From an uncultured Eubacteriales bacterium (GTDB lineage: Bacteria; Bacillota; Clostridia; Christensenellales; Aristaeellaceae), in assembly GCA_902781095.1 (NCBI GenBank), contig CACZHW010000005.1:1-64000 (forward strand): DNA of 64,000 bases, given 5' to 3'. Of the stretch, positions 53,523-61,900 are shown one piece after another. A program made the translations under genes and the position numbers. A model generated the notes under the pieces. It had not been told where the DNA came from, did no database searches, and saw nothing but the letters and a program-made list of their open reading frames with translations. How positions within the stretch are numbered: the first letter of the stretch is position 1; each line of letters starts with the position of its first letter.

Positions 53523-55442
53523 TTAAAGCTCTTCTCCCCGTTCCCCGGCCAGCTGGCGCAGCGCTTCGTCCACGGCTTCGTTCCAGGCCGCTATCGTCTC
53601 CGGCCTTTGCGGGGCGCCGCAGATCCCGCACGGGATCAGCTCGCTGTACGGATACTTCGAAAGGTCGCCATATGTAATCTTCGTCAGCGGCAGATACGTG
53701 CTCTTCACGCTCTGGCAGTTGGCGTTGCTGTGGTATTTCTTTCCGCCCTTCGGGTTGTAGTAAACAGGCGAACTGTCCGCCGTCAGCGGGAGTTTGCGCC
53801 CGTCATCATCCCAGACGATCAGCTTGATGCCGTAGATTCTGCGGAGATTCTCCCAGATCCAGAGGTGGCTGTAGCCGTCTTCATTGGGCTTGCGCTGGAC
53901 GCGTATGCAGCCGTGGGACGCTCTCGTTCCCAAGGCGCTTTCGCATCTGGAAAAATCCTCTTTTCCGTCCTCGGTGAAAACAGACGGCACCAAGTGCAGC
54001 AAATCGCCTCCGTTGAAGCGTATAGCATAATTGCACCAGAGGTCTCCCGCCCAAAAGCCGCCGGTCGGACTGCACATCAGGTATTCTCCGGAAGCGGTTT
54101 CGTTAAAATCCTCATTGCTGCCTTTCGTCGTTCCCGTCGAGACCAGAAGGGACGTCAGCAGTTTTCCTTCTTTATAAAGAAAGAGCGTCTGTGTCTGCTT
54201 GTCGACCACGATGCCGTACTGCTGGTTGGGGGTGACCGTCTTCAGCCTGTACCCGCGGACCCAGCCGTCCTCCAGTTCGTCGCAATCGTTGTAAGCCTGG
54301 ATATGGGCCCACCCGTCCGCCTCCTCCAGCACGCGGACTGCCACGGATTCCCCGTAAAAGTATCCCCGGTGCGCTTTCGTGGTCTTTCGCTTTCCATTCG
54401 GCCCGTCCGAAAGGTAGACCTTTTCGGTCTGGTCGACATCCAGAACGGTGATGGGCGCAATCAGCCTGTTCCACACCGTTTCCTCATCGTAAGGATCGAA
54501 TTCTCCGAACCAGTTTGACGCAAGCGCTTCCTTGGCTGCGCCGATCTGTTTTTGCAGCTCCGACTCAAGCCGCTCCTGCATCTTCTGGGCAGCCGCCTCT
54601 TCGGCTTCGGCTACGTCTTCATAAAGCGTCCGCAGGGTCTCCGCATCCGTTGCGCCAAGCTGCTGCAGGCCCCGGTCTTTCTGGTAATTCTTCAGCGCGT
54701 CTTCCGTAGCCTTTCCGAATTTACCCACCGGTTCCTCGTCATAGAACCCGAGCAGCTTCATCGCCTTCTGGAGCGCGATGACCTCCGGTCCGGAAGCCCC
54801 CTTGGAGAGCGCATACCCGGCCAGCCCGCTCTCGCGGACGCCGTATCCCCGGATGGAAGCATCGTCCAGCCTGTAGGTATAGCGCTGGATGGCTGTCGGC
54901 GTCGGCCCCAGCACATGGTTGTTGCCCTCTATGGTATGCACCCAGCACAGGCCGTCCGCCCCCTTGGTCACGAATTCGACGATACCGACATGGTCCAGCC
55001 TGTTGTATTTGTACCATTCAAAATAGATGAGGTCGCCCGGTTGCGGGATATAGGGCCGCTGTTCCACGCTTACGCCGTCCGAAAGCCAGAACTGGCCTTC
55101 TTCGCCGTGCAGGCCGTTGTTTGCGGTTATGTACCTTCCGCGCTCCTTATACCAGGCCGCGCCATCCTCACAGCTCGTCTGCCGGGGGTAATCTTTCCCC
55201 AGCATCGCGGTGCCGTAGAGTTCATCCGCCCGGCTGACGCACCAGGAGACAAACTCGGAGCAGTATTCGCCGTAGGCCTTGCCGCCCCACTCCCCGTATT
55301 TCGTATAGCCGCCGTTGGTCGCCGTATACCCCAGTTCTCCGATGGCAACCGAGAGCAGCAGTTCCGGATTAAAGTCCGCCGTCCCCGCAGCTGCCGTACA
55401 CATGATGACGAATCCAAACAGCAATGCCGTTATTATTCTCAT
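53523..55442 (-). CDS. Multidomain wall enzyme: CHAP amidase - peptidoglycan-binding - SH3-like - L,D-transpeptidase
   Basis: The exported protein (about 639 residues) has a signal peptide at 1-23. A CHAP-type peptidase domain at about 28-200 has the Cys in YGEYCSEFVSWCV and the His in LDHVGIVEFV. A peptidoglycan-binding domain lies near 210-265 (SKGASGPEVIALQKAMKLLG), then a coiled coil near 270-305. An SH3-like part follows at 320-400. The YkuD L,D-transpeptidase domain at 405-540 has the HGCIRV catalytic motif (TRASHGCIRV). A short C-terminal cysteine pair domain (HSNANCQ, CGIC) ends it. It can both cut and cross-link the wall. The ATG at 55442 lies six bases after GGAGG. Confidence 0.9.
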   Translation of the reverse strand: MRIITALLFGFVIMCTAAAGTADFNPELLLSVAIGELGYTATNGGYTKYGEWGGKAYGEYCSEFVSWCVSRADELYGTAMLGKDYPRQTSCEDGAAWYKERGRYITANNGLHGEEGQFWLSDGVSVEQRPYIPQPGDLIYFEWYKYNRLDHVGIVEFVTKGADGLCWVHTIEGNNHVLGPTPTAIQRYTYRLDDASIRGYGVRESGLAGYALSKGASGPEVIALQKAMKLLGFYDEEPVGKFGKATEDALKNYQKDRGLQQLGATDAETLRTLYEDVAEAEEAAAQKMQERLESELQKQIGAAKEALASNWFGEFDPYDEETVWNRLIAPITVLDVDQTEKVYLSDGPNGKRKTTKAHRGYFYGESVAVRVLEEADGWAHIQAYNDCDELEDGWVRGYRLKTVTPNQQYGIVVDKQTQTLFLYKEGKLLTSLLVSTGTTKGSNEDFNETASGEYLMCSPTGGFWAGDLWCNYAIRFNGGDLLHLVPSVFTEDGKEDFSRCESALGTRASHGCIRVQRKPNEDGYSHLWIWENLRRIYGIKLIVWDDDGRKLPLTADSSPVYYNPKGGKKYHSNANCQSVKSTYLPLTKITYGDLSKYPYSELIPCGICGAPQRPETIAAWNEAVDEALRQLAGERGEEL

Positions 55443-55465
55443 GACCATCCTCCTATCACCGGTTT

Positions 55466-55494
55466 ATTATAAAAGCAAGGCGGATTTAAATCAA
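55466..55494 (-). promoter_or_regulatory. Promoter of the L,D-transpeptidase-to-galK operon
   Basis: Minus strand: TTGATT at 55494-55489, 17-bp spacer, TATAAT at 55471-55466, close to the start codon. Confidence 0.78.
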
Positions 55495-55515
55495 TCCTTC
55501 GGCATTGACGTTCAT

Positions 55516-55523
55516 GATATAAT
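55516..55523 (+). promoter_or_regulatory. Extended -10 promoter of the metallophosphoesterase gene
   Basis: TGATATAAT (hexamer 55518-55523) forms an extended -10; no good -35 is present at the expected place. It is about 50 bp before the ATG. Confidence 0.55.
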
Positions 55524-55573
55524 TAAAGAGCGTCCATTATCTTTCCCCGCCGACCGGCTCATTCGGGTGATTT

Positions 55574-56683
55574 ATGAAAAAGCTTCTTCCCGCGCTGCTG
55601 CTCGCCCTGCTGCTTCTCCCGCACGGCCTGCGGGCACAGGAGCGTCTGCTCATCGTCTCCGATCTGCACTTTACGGCAGATCCGTCGGCTTCCCGGAGCG
55701 TTACGGACGCAATCGTCCGCCTGGCTGCCGACTACGATGCGCTTCTGGTCCTCGGCGACTGCGCCAACAGCGGCCGACCGGAAGAGCATGCCCAGGTACG
55801 TGCCTTTTTCGAGCAAGCAGCAAGCGAAACCGGCGCCGCCGTATACGTGCTGCCGGGCAACCACGACCTGTCCGGCGGCTTTTCTCCGGCGGACTTTGCC
55901 GCTTACTACGACGGGTTCGGATATCACCGGTCTTTTTCCCGCGATCCCTCCGGAGCGGGCTACGCCGCCTGGACGGAAGGAGGTACCTGCCTCGTCATGC
56001 TGGACGTAAACCATTATGACGGGACGGCCAAGGCGGCCCTCCACGGCACCGTGCGGGAAGAGACTCTCCGCTGGCTCAGACACCTGCTCCCGTCCCTTCC
56101 GCCCGGCACCCGGGCCGTCGTGGCGGGCCATTATCCGCTGCTCCCGTTCTCCGGAAGCGGCAGCGACGATACGGAAAACGCCGCAGCGCTCGCGGAAGTG
56201 CTCCGGGAATTCGACCTTCCCCTCTATCTGTGCGGGCACCGGCATTCCAACTACACGCTCCACACCGATACTCTCCGCCAGATAGCCGTCGGCGTACCCT
56301 TCTCATATCCGGCATGGGCCGGAACACTGACCCCTCTGACAGACGGATGGGACTACCAGGTTGTGCCGATTTACGCCGAAGGGAGCCCTGAAAACGAACG
56401 GATGGCGAACGATTCGCTCGCTCTGGCCCGGCGTATGGCGAGCGGTTCCCTGGCCGGGACCCGGTACGAAGGCGACCTGGAGGCGGAGGACTGGTTCCTC
56501 CGGGTCTTTACCGCCAACATGACCGTCTCCTTAAACGATTGCCGGCAAGCTCTCCTTGAAGACGAAAACTGCCAGAAATGGAGGGACGCCGACGTGCGCT
56601 CCGCGGTGAAGCCCTGGATTCTCTCCCTGCTGGAAAACCCGCAGGAAGACGTGCGGCATGTCGTCGTCCGCACCGCACCGTGA
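55574..56683 (+). CDS. Exported calcineurin-like metallophosphoesterase
   Basis: The 369-residue product has a signal peptide (about 1-22, ending LRAQ). The five metal motifs are in order: SDLHF near 30, GDCANSG near 61, GNHD near 94, GHYPLLP near 188 and GHRHSN near 223. The usual GDxx(N/D) is GDC here, which keeps the metal-binding Asp. A C-terminal helical domain (about 270-369) is extra. It should act outside the membrane on a phosphodiester or phosphomonoester, target unknown. It is the first gene of the plus-strand block that continues with ybaB and recR. Confidence 0.88.
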   Translation: MKKLLPALLLALLLLPHGLRAQERLLIVSDLHFTADPSASRSVTDAIVRLAADYDALLVLGDCANSGRPEEHAQVRAFFEQAASETGAAVYVLPGNHDLSGGFSPADFAAYYDGFGYHRSFSRDPSGAGYAAWTEGGTCLVMLDVNHYDGTAKAALHGTVREETLRWLRHLLPSLPPGTRAVVAGHYPLLPFSGSGSDDTENAAALAEVLREFDLPLYLCGHRHSNYTLHTDTLRQIAVGVPFSYPAWAGTLTPLTDGWDYQVVPIYAEGSPENERMANDSLALARRMASGSLAGTRYEGDLEAEDWFLRVFTANMTVSLNDCRQALLEDENCQKWRDADVRSAVKPWILSLLENPQEDVRHVVVRTAP

Positions 56684-56782
56684 ACTGTGCTTTGCAACAT
56701 TTGCAAAAGAAAAGCACGCCCTGCATTCCCCTCGCAGCGGACGTCCGGCAGCGCAAAAGGAACCCGGGCAGGCGCGGCGGTC

Positions 56783-56811
56783 TTCACATTTGCGCCCGTT
56801 TATTGTATAAT
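56783..56811 (+). promoter_or_regulatory. Promoter of ybaB-recR
   Basis: TTCACA at 56783-56788, 17-bp spacer, TATAAT at 56806-56811, then AGGAGG before the ybaB ATG. The stretch 56684-56782 otherwise holds nothing recognisable. Confidence 0.75.
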
Positions 56812-56845
56812 ACCCAAGCTTTAAATCTTCTCAGGAGGTATCGTT

Positions 56846-57181
56846 ATGGCTAGAGGTGGCTTCCCCGGAATCCCTGGCGGGAATATGCAGCAGCTGATGC
56901 GTCAGGCCCAGAAAATGCAGCAGCAGATGGTCCAGATGCAGGCGGAACTGGACGAAAGAACTTATGAGGGCAGCGCGGGCGGCGTCGTATCCTGTGTGGT
57001 CAGCGGCAAGCGCGAACTGCTCTCGCTGACCATCAAGCCGGAAGCGGTCGACCCGGATGACGTCGAGATGCTCCAGGATACGATCATCGCAGCCGTCAAC
57101 GACGCGCTGAGAAAAGGCGAAGAAACCCGTGAACAGGAGATGTCCAGACTCGGCGGCGCGGGAATGGGCGGGTTGTTCTGA
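56846..57181 (+). CDS. ybaB: Nucleoid-associated protein YbaB/EbfC
   Basis: The 111-residue DNA-binding protein has the family features MQQLMRQAQKMQQQM (helix) and VVSCVVSGKRELLSLTIKPE. It forms dimers that bind DNA. It precedes recR by 2 bp, as usual; the commonly linked dnaX is not present in front of it. Confidence 0.95.
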   Translation: MARGGFPGIPGGNMQQLMRQAQKMQQQMVQMQAELDERTYEGSAGGVVSCVVSGKRELLSLTIKPEAVDPDDVEMLQDTIIAAVNDALRKGEETREQEMSRLGGAGMGGLF

Positions 57182-57183
57182 TC

Positions 57184-57783
57184 ATGTCTGAACTGATAGA
57201 ACCCATAGCGAGGCTCCAGCAGCAGTTTGCCCGCCTCCCCGGAATCGGCAGCAAATCGGCGCTGCGCCTTGCTTATTACATCGCTTCAATCCCCGTGGAG
57301 CAGGCTGAAGAACTGGCTGCCGCTATTGATCAGGGCCGCAAATCCATCCGGTATTGCAGCATCTGCGGAAACTATACCGTTCAGGATCCCTGCCCGATCT
57401 GCCGGGATGACAGCCGGAAAAACGGCATCCTGTGCGTGGTCAAGGATCCCCGCGATGTGGCCGCCATCGAGCGGATGCGGGACTTCCGCGGCCTGTACCA
57501 CGTTCTGCACGGCACCATCTCCCCCATGAACGGCATCGGTCCGGACGACATCCGCATCAAGGAGTTGCTCAGCCGGATCGAGTCCGAGCACATATCCGAA
57601 GTGATTCTGGCGACGAATCCCGACATCGAAGGCGAGGCGACCGCCAATTACATCGCCCGGATGCTAAAACCAACCGGTGTTCTTGTCACGCGGATCGCCC
57701 ACGGTCTCCCGGTTGGCGGCAATCTGGAGTATACCGACGAGGTCACGCTCGCCAAGGCGCTGGAAGGCCGCAGAATCATGTAA
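57184..57783 (+). CDS. recR: Recombination protein RecR
   Basis: RecR works with RecFO in loading RecA at gaps. The 199-residue product has the HhH motif LPGIGSKSALRLAYYI near 18, a four-cysteine zinc finger (CSICGNYTVQDPCPIC) near 58, and a Toprim domain (LCVVKDPRDVAAIE, NPDIEGEATANYIARML). It is intact up to the terminator, so the accessory element next to it did not disrupt it. Confidence 0.97.
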   Translation: MSELIEPIARLQQQFARLPGIGSKSALRLAYYIASIPVEQAEELAAAIDQGRKSIRYCSICGNYTVQDPCPICRDDSRKNGILCVVKDPRDVAAIERMRDFRGLYHVLHGTISPMNGIGPDDIRIKELLSRIESEHISEVILATNPDIEGEATANYIARMLKPTGVLVTRIAHGLPVGGNLEYTDEVTLAKALEGRRIM

Positions 57784-57811
57784 AACATCCCGCCGAACAG
57801 AACTGAAAAAC

Positions 57812-57856
57812 TCTCCGGCATCCCGCAAAGCCTGCACGATGCCGGAGATTTCTTTG
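57812..57856 (+). terminator. Terminator of ybaB-recR
   Basis: An 11-bp stem (TCTCCGGCATC / GATGCCGGAGA) with a 15-base loop is followed by TTTCTTTG on the plus strand. Accessory DNA begins at or just after it. Confidence 0.8.
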
Positions 57857-57908
57857 TATTGTGCAAGGCAGCCGCAAAGAACTCCTGTCGCACCCTTCCG
57901 CTTCCGCC

Positions 57909-57985
57909 GCCTGATCCACCAGCTGCTGGGCCGTGTCAAGGTCGTTGCTCTCAATGGCCTGCAGGTACCGATTGTCGGTCTCCGG
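57909..57985 (-). repeat. Repeat R2, copy C (end of orphan cassette)
   Basis: 77 bp encoding LPETDNRYLQAIESNDLDTA then QQLVDQAA. The coding sequence loses meaning about 15 bp beyond it, at the element boundary next to recR. Confidence 0.88.
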
Positions 57986-58720
57986 CAAAGAATAGCTTGC
58001 TCCGCTGTCGTCCGTCTGGATCTCAGCTACCGGTGCAGTTTGCTGCTGGGGGTTGACAGCAGGATCACTTTGGTGTAGTATTCCGCTATCGCTTTGACTG
58101 GAGTTTGCGGGGCTGTCAGAGATGTCAGCCTTCGCGTATTCGGTCAGGCGATTTTTTTTATCTATCAGATTAATTCTTGTTATGTCATATACCTGATTAC
58201 GTTCTTTACCCATACCAACAAGGAAGGTTATTGCGTACTGCTTATTGTTGGATGCTTCAAATACTGCAGTTCTTTCTCTGAAACCTTCTGGTGCTATCCG
58301 TTTATTATCGTGCAGTAGGTGTTTCCCATCTTTAGAAAGTTCTGGTGTAACAGCAATATTACCCTCTCCAGGATTAGCATCAGTAGAAGCTTCTGATAGT
58401 TCATCAATATGTGTGCCTGATTGAAGCTTTACGCCGAACTTTAGCCCTGCTTTGCCATTACGTTTGAATCCATTTTTTTCAAGAAGATGCCTGTTGAATT
58501 CCCTTCCGATAGTCAAGGGCAATCCATCAGTAGAGATTACTACAAGGTCTTTTTGCTTCCGAATGGTATCATAGATAAAACTCTTAACCTGACTCTCCCA
58601 TTTGGTAGGATTGGCAAAATCTATATCTAAGAAGCGGTCAGCTACTACATATTGTACACCGGTCGTCGAGGTTGCTATCCGATAACGTGTGCCTTCTCCC
58701 CTATTATTTGTTTGTTCCTT

Positions 58721-58946
58721 CAGCGCCTGCTCGAAAAGCTCCTGTGCTTTCTGCAGGCGCTTTTGCATTTCATTGGGCTCCTGCGTATTGCCGGTCAGGG
58801 TGGCGATGAACTCTTTGATCTTTTCAAGGATCCGCTGGGCAAGGTTAGGCTCGGCACGCACGAAGTCGCTGATGGCCTGCTGGTCACCATTGAACATCTT
58901 GTAGGTCAGGTCGGCGACGATCTCTTGCACGGCGCCGTCCTGATCC
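58721..58946 (-). repeat. Repeat R1, copy C (orphan cassette)
   Basis: 226 bp, about 13 differences from copy B by eye (roughly 94%). Its left boundary in reading direction is an abrupt junction sharing only GGATC with the neighbouring sequence. Cargo C follows. Confidence 0.92.
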
Positions 58947-61900
58947 TGTTGCCCTCCTCGTCCTGGCTTACCCAGGTGAAGTGGCTGCCGGCCTCCATGA
59001 TGCCCGGCGTGATCGTGCCGTCGTCTTCCTTGGCGGGCACTTCGTTGATGAGCTCCGCCCATCCGGTGGCCTCGCCGTCCTGCGTGCTGAAGAATCCGTC
59101 GAAGGCCTGCATGGCTTCCGCCTGCTTGGCCGTCTCCATGTACTGCTGCATCTGCGTGACCAGGGAGACCATCGGGTTGCGGATCGTCTCCGCGCCCATG
59201 GCGCCCAGCCTGCTCAGACGGTCCGCCGTGATGTTGCCGTTCGCGTCCTTCTGCTGGAGGGCAATGGGCACAAGGCTCTGGTCCACCGCACGGAAGGCCG
59301 GCAGGTAATGCGGATACATCCGGCGGAAGTTGTCGAAGGTGGACTGCCGCATGCCGGCAGCGCCGGAGTCGATCGACCAGGTCTGCACGAACTTGCCGTA
59401 CCAGTTGGACAGCTCGTCCGCCGCTTCCCTCCAGCCGGGATGCATGGCCTGCGCGTCTGCCACGTGGGCAGCCAGGTCTTCCATGGTGTCGCCCTCGAAC
59501 AGGGGATGCCCTGCGCGCAGCCGCTCCATGCCGTAGAGATCCATGACGTAGAGCATGAAGTCCTGCTCCTCGCTCTGCTTCACCCGGTTCTTTGTGATGT
59601 CCGCCAGGCTGCCGTAGTACTGCCCGGTCTCCTCGTTCATCACCCGCTCGCCGTGCGCGTCCACCATGTAGCCGTCCACGCAGGTCCGCAGGTAATTGGG
59701 CACGACGTTGCGCTTGGCCAGCATCAGGTCGCGCGGATCCAGACTGCTGTCGTAGCCCTGCACGCCGCGCTTGATGACGGCCTTCTCCTCTGCGGTCAGC
59801 GTCTCTCCGTTCTTCTGCTTCTGCTGCAGCGCTTCGATCCTCTGCTTCTGCTGATCCATCAGCCGCTCGGTGATCTTGAACAGCGGCAGCGTATCGTCAA
59901 AGAGATAGGTGGCCGCGCGCTCGGCGCTGGGCGCCTTCAGCCCCTTGCGCTTCTCGTAGGTCTCCACCCTGCGCATGGCATCCTCGGCGCTGCGCCGGAC
60001 GTCGGCGTCCAGGTTCTGCGCCCGCTTTGCTTCACGCTCGGCCAGCGCGCGCTGGACTGCCGCGTCGATCTCCTGCTGCAGCTGGCTGTCGATCGGCAGG
60101 GCCGTCTGGCCGGACTGGTGCTGATCCGTGGGCAGGCTGTAGCGGATGTCTTTGCTCTTCGGGTTGAATCGCTGGGAGAGCGGGATCACGTTGCCGGCAT
60201 CGTCGTAGGTGACGGCGTCGCCCCGCTTGAACTGATCCGATTCAAACGCCACATATACGGTAGCACCCGGATACTTGCCCTCTACCTTATAACCGTCAAA
60301 GCCCAGCTGCCGGGCAGCTTTGGTAACCTCTTCCGTACCGGCGCCAGAGTTTGCGATCTCTGCCAGAATGTCGGAGTCCGTATCATTCCCTTCGAAGATT
60401 GCGCTGACCGCATCGTTCAGCGCGCGCGCCTTCCACGCCGCTCCCGGGTAACCGGCGCCGCCGGTCTGCTCGTAATTGATGCAGACGTCTTCGCAGGTCG
60501 GGTCAACAGCCTTGAGAATATCGCGCAGCTGCTTACGGGTTAACGTCTTCTCACTGTCGGAAAGGGTTTTCTCCATCCGCAGATAGCCGTCCAGAATCTG
60601 GCCCTGTTCGCCGCTTGCATAGCCGCTGGCCATTTCCTTGCTGTCCGTGAAGTAGAAGCCCTGCCCTTCAGCGCTTCCGTTCTTGCCAAGGAAGTCATAC
60701 GAGAACTCGTTGAACTGGGCGCCGGTTCCGTGATACACATGCAGATTGTACCCCGCATCCTTGGCCGCCTGATCCACCAGCCGCTGGGCTGCTTCCGTGT
60801 CTTCATGTCTTACAGCATGTTCATATGCCTCTTCAACCTTGCCGCGTTTAATCAAGTCTTGGCGTTTCTTTTCCCTTAGTTTTGCTTTCTTCTCATTTTC
60901 TTCTTGTATAGCTTTACGTTTACTCTTTATCTGTTCTTCATTTAGCATTCCATCCGGAATGTATTTCAAAAAGAAACCATTTTCTGGGTTGATTTTCGAA
61001 ACGATATCTGCTATATTAAATTCAAGAACAGTGGTAGGGTTGCCCAACTCATCGGCTTTTGCCGAGTTTTGCACAGCCCCAAGATCCTCTGTTCTTATTT
61101 CATTTAGCGTTACTGTCGAATGTAGACTGTTAGGTTCACTCCCTTTGAACTGTTTTACTTCTATCTCGACCGGGATTATTGATGAACCCTTTTGATAGAT
61201 AGATAGGAGAACATATACCCTTTCGAGACGATTATCCTCTCGACTTGTATCGTCATATATATCTGTATGAGTTTCAACCGGTTTAGCATTTTTAATAATT
61301 GCGTCAAGGTTCGCATACATCTCAACTAGCTCAATCAGCTTATGGCGGTATTTGGTCTGGTAGTGAGCGCTTTCTTTTGCTTTACCTCTCGAAAACTCAA
61401 ACTCTATATCAATTCGCGAATTAACATAGGATTTAAAGGCGTCAAACCTTCCTAAGATGCTGATTAAACTCTTCTCCGCTTGGCTGCGGCCTTGCTCTGT
61501 AAGCTGTTTTGCCTCGTCCTCAGTGAGCGTGTTCGGCGCAGATTCTGCCGGCACAATCTGTAGCGTCTCCTGCCGGAGCAACTGCTCTCGCCTGGTATCA
61601 TCTACTTCGATCAAATCCTGTCCGGTGATGTCATACTGCACCCTGCCTTCAACCTGTGTCTCCTGATTCCTCAGCGCCTGCTCGAAAAGCTCCTGTGCTT
61701 TCTGCAGGCGCTTTTGCATTTCATTGGGCTCCTGCGTATTGCCGGTCAGGGTCTGAATGAACTCTTTGATCTTTTCAAGGATCCGCTGCGCAAGGTTCGG
61801 CTCGGCGCGCACAAAGTCGTTGATGGCCTGCTGGTCACCGTTGAACATTTTATAGGTCAGGTCGGCCACGATCTCCTGCACGGCGCCGTCCTGATCCAGG

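Larger units (their letters stand above)
57776..58946 (-). pseudogene. Orphan cassette of the polyvalent protein (repeat R1 - cargo C - repeat R2)
   Basis: This open frame encodes the conserved zincin-tail module (EIVADLTYKMFNGDQQAI onward), a unique cargo of about 245 residues, and the conserved linker ending QQLVDQAAEAEG. The frame then runs on into the recR terminator antisense and stops beside the recR stop codon, so its natural C-terminus is missing. It has no start of its own: the open frame upstream of 58946 (to 59062) is an out-of-frame reading of the main ORF. It is in the -1 frame relative to that ORF. The cargo opens GEGTRYRIATSTTG and contains LKFGVKLQSGTHIDEL and AITFLVGMGKERNQVYDI. 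It looks like a small alpha/beta effector domain of the LPD/PBECR kind found in polyvalent proteins, from memory only. Confidence 0.7.

Noticed and set aside
52674..54518. A 614-codon plus-strand frame
   Set aside because: Spans antisense two different well-supported genes (methyltransferase and L,D-transpeptidase), so it cannot be a conserved gene.
58906..59062. Programmed -1 frameshift to join the main ORF to the orphan cassette
   Set aside because: The frame relation would fit, but no slippery heptamer or following pseudoknot was seen in the overlap, and the joint coincides with a repeat border.
58981..60543. A 520-codon plus-strand frame opposite the polyvalent protein
   Set aside because: Considered as a possible immunity gene, but it is antisense to recognisable ART and LPD38-like domains and has no ribosome site.
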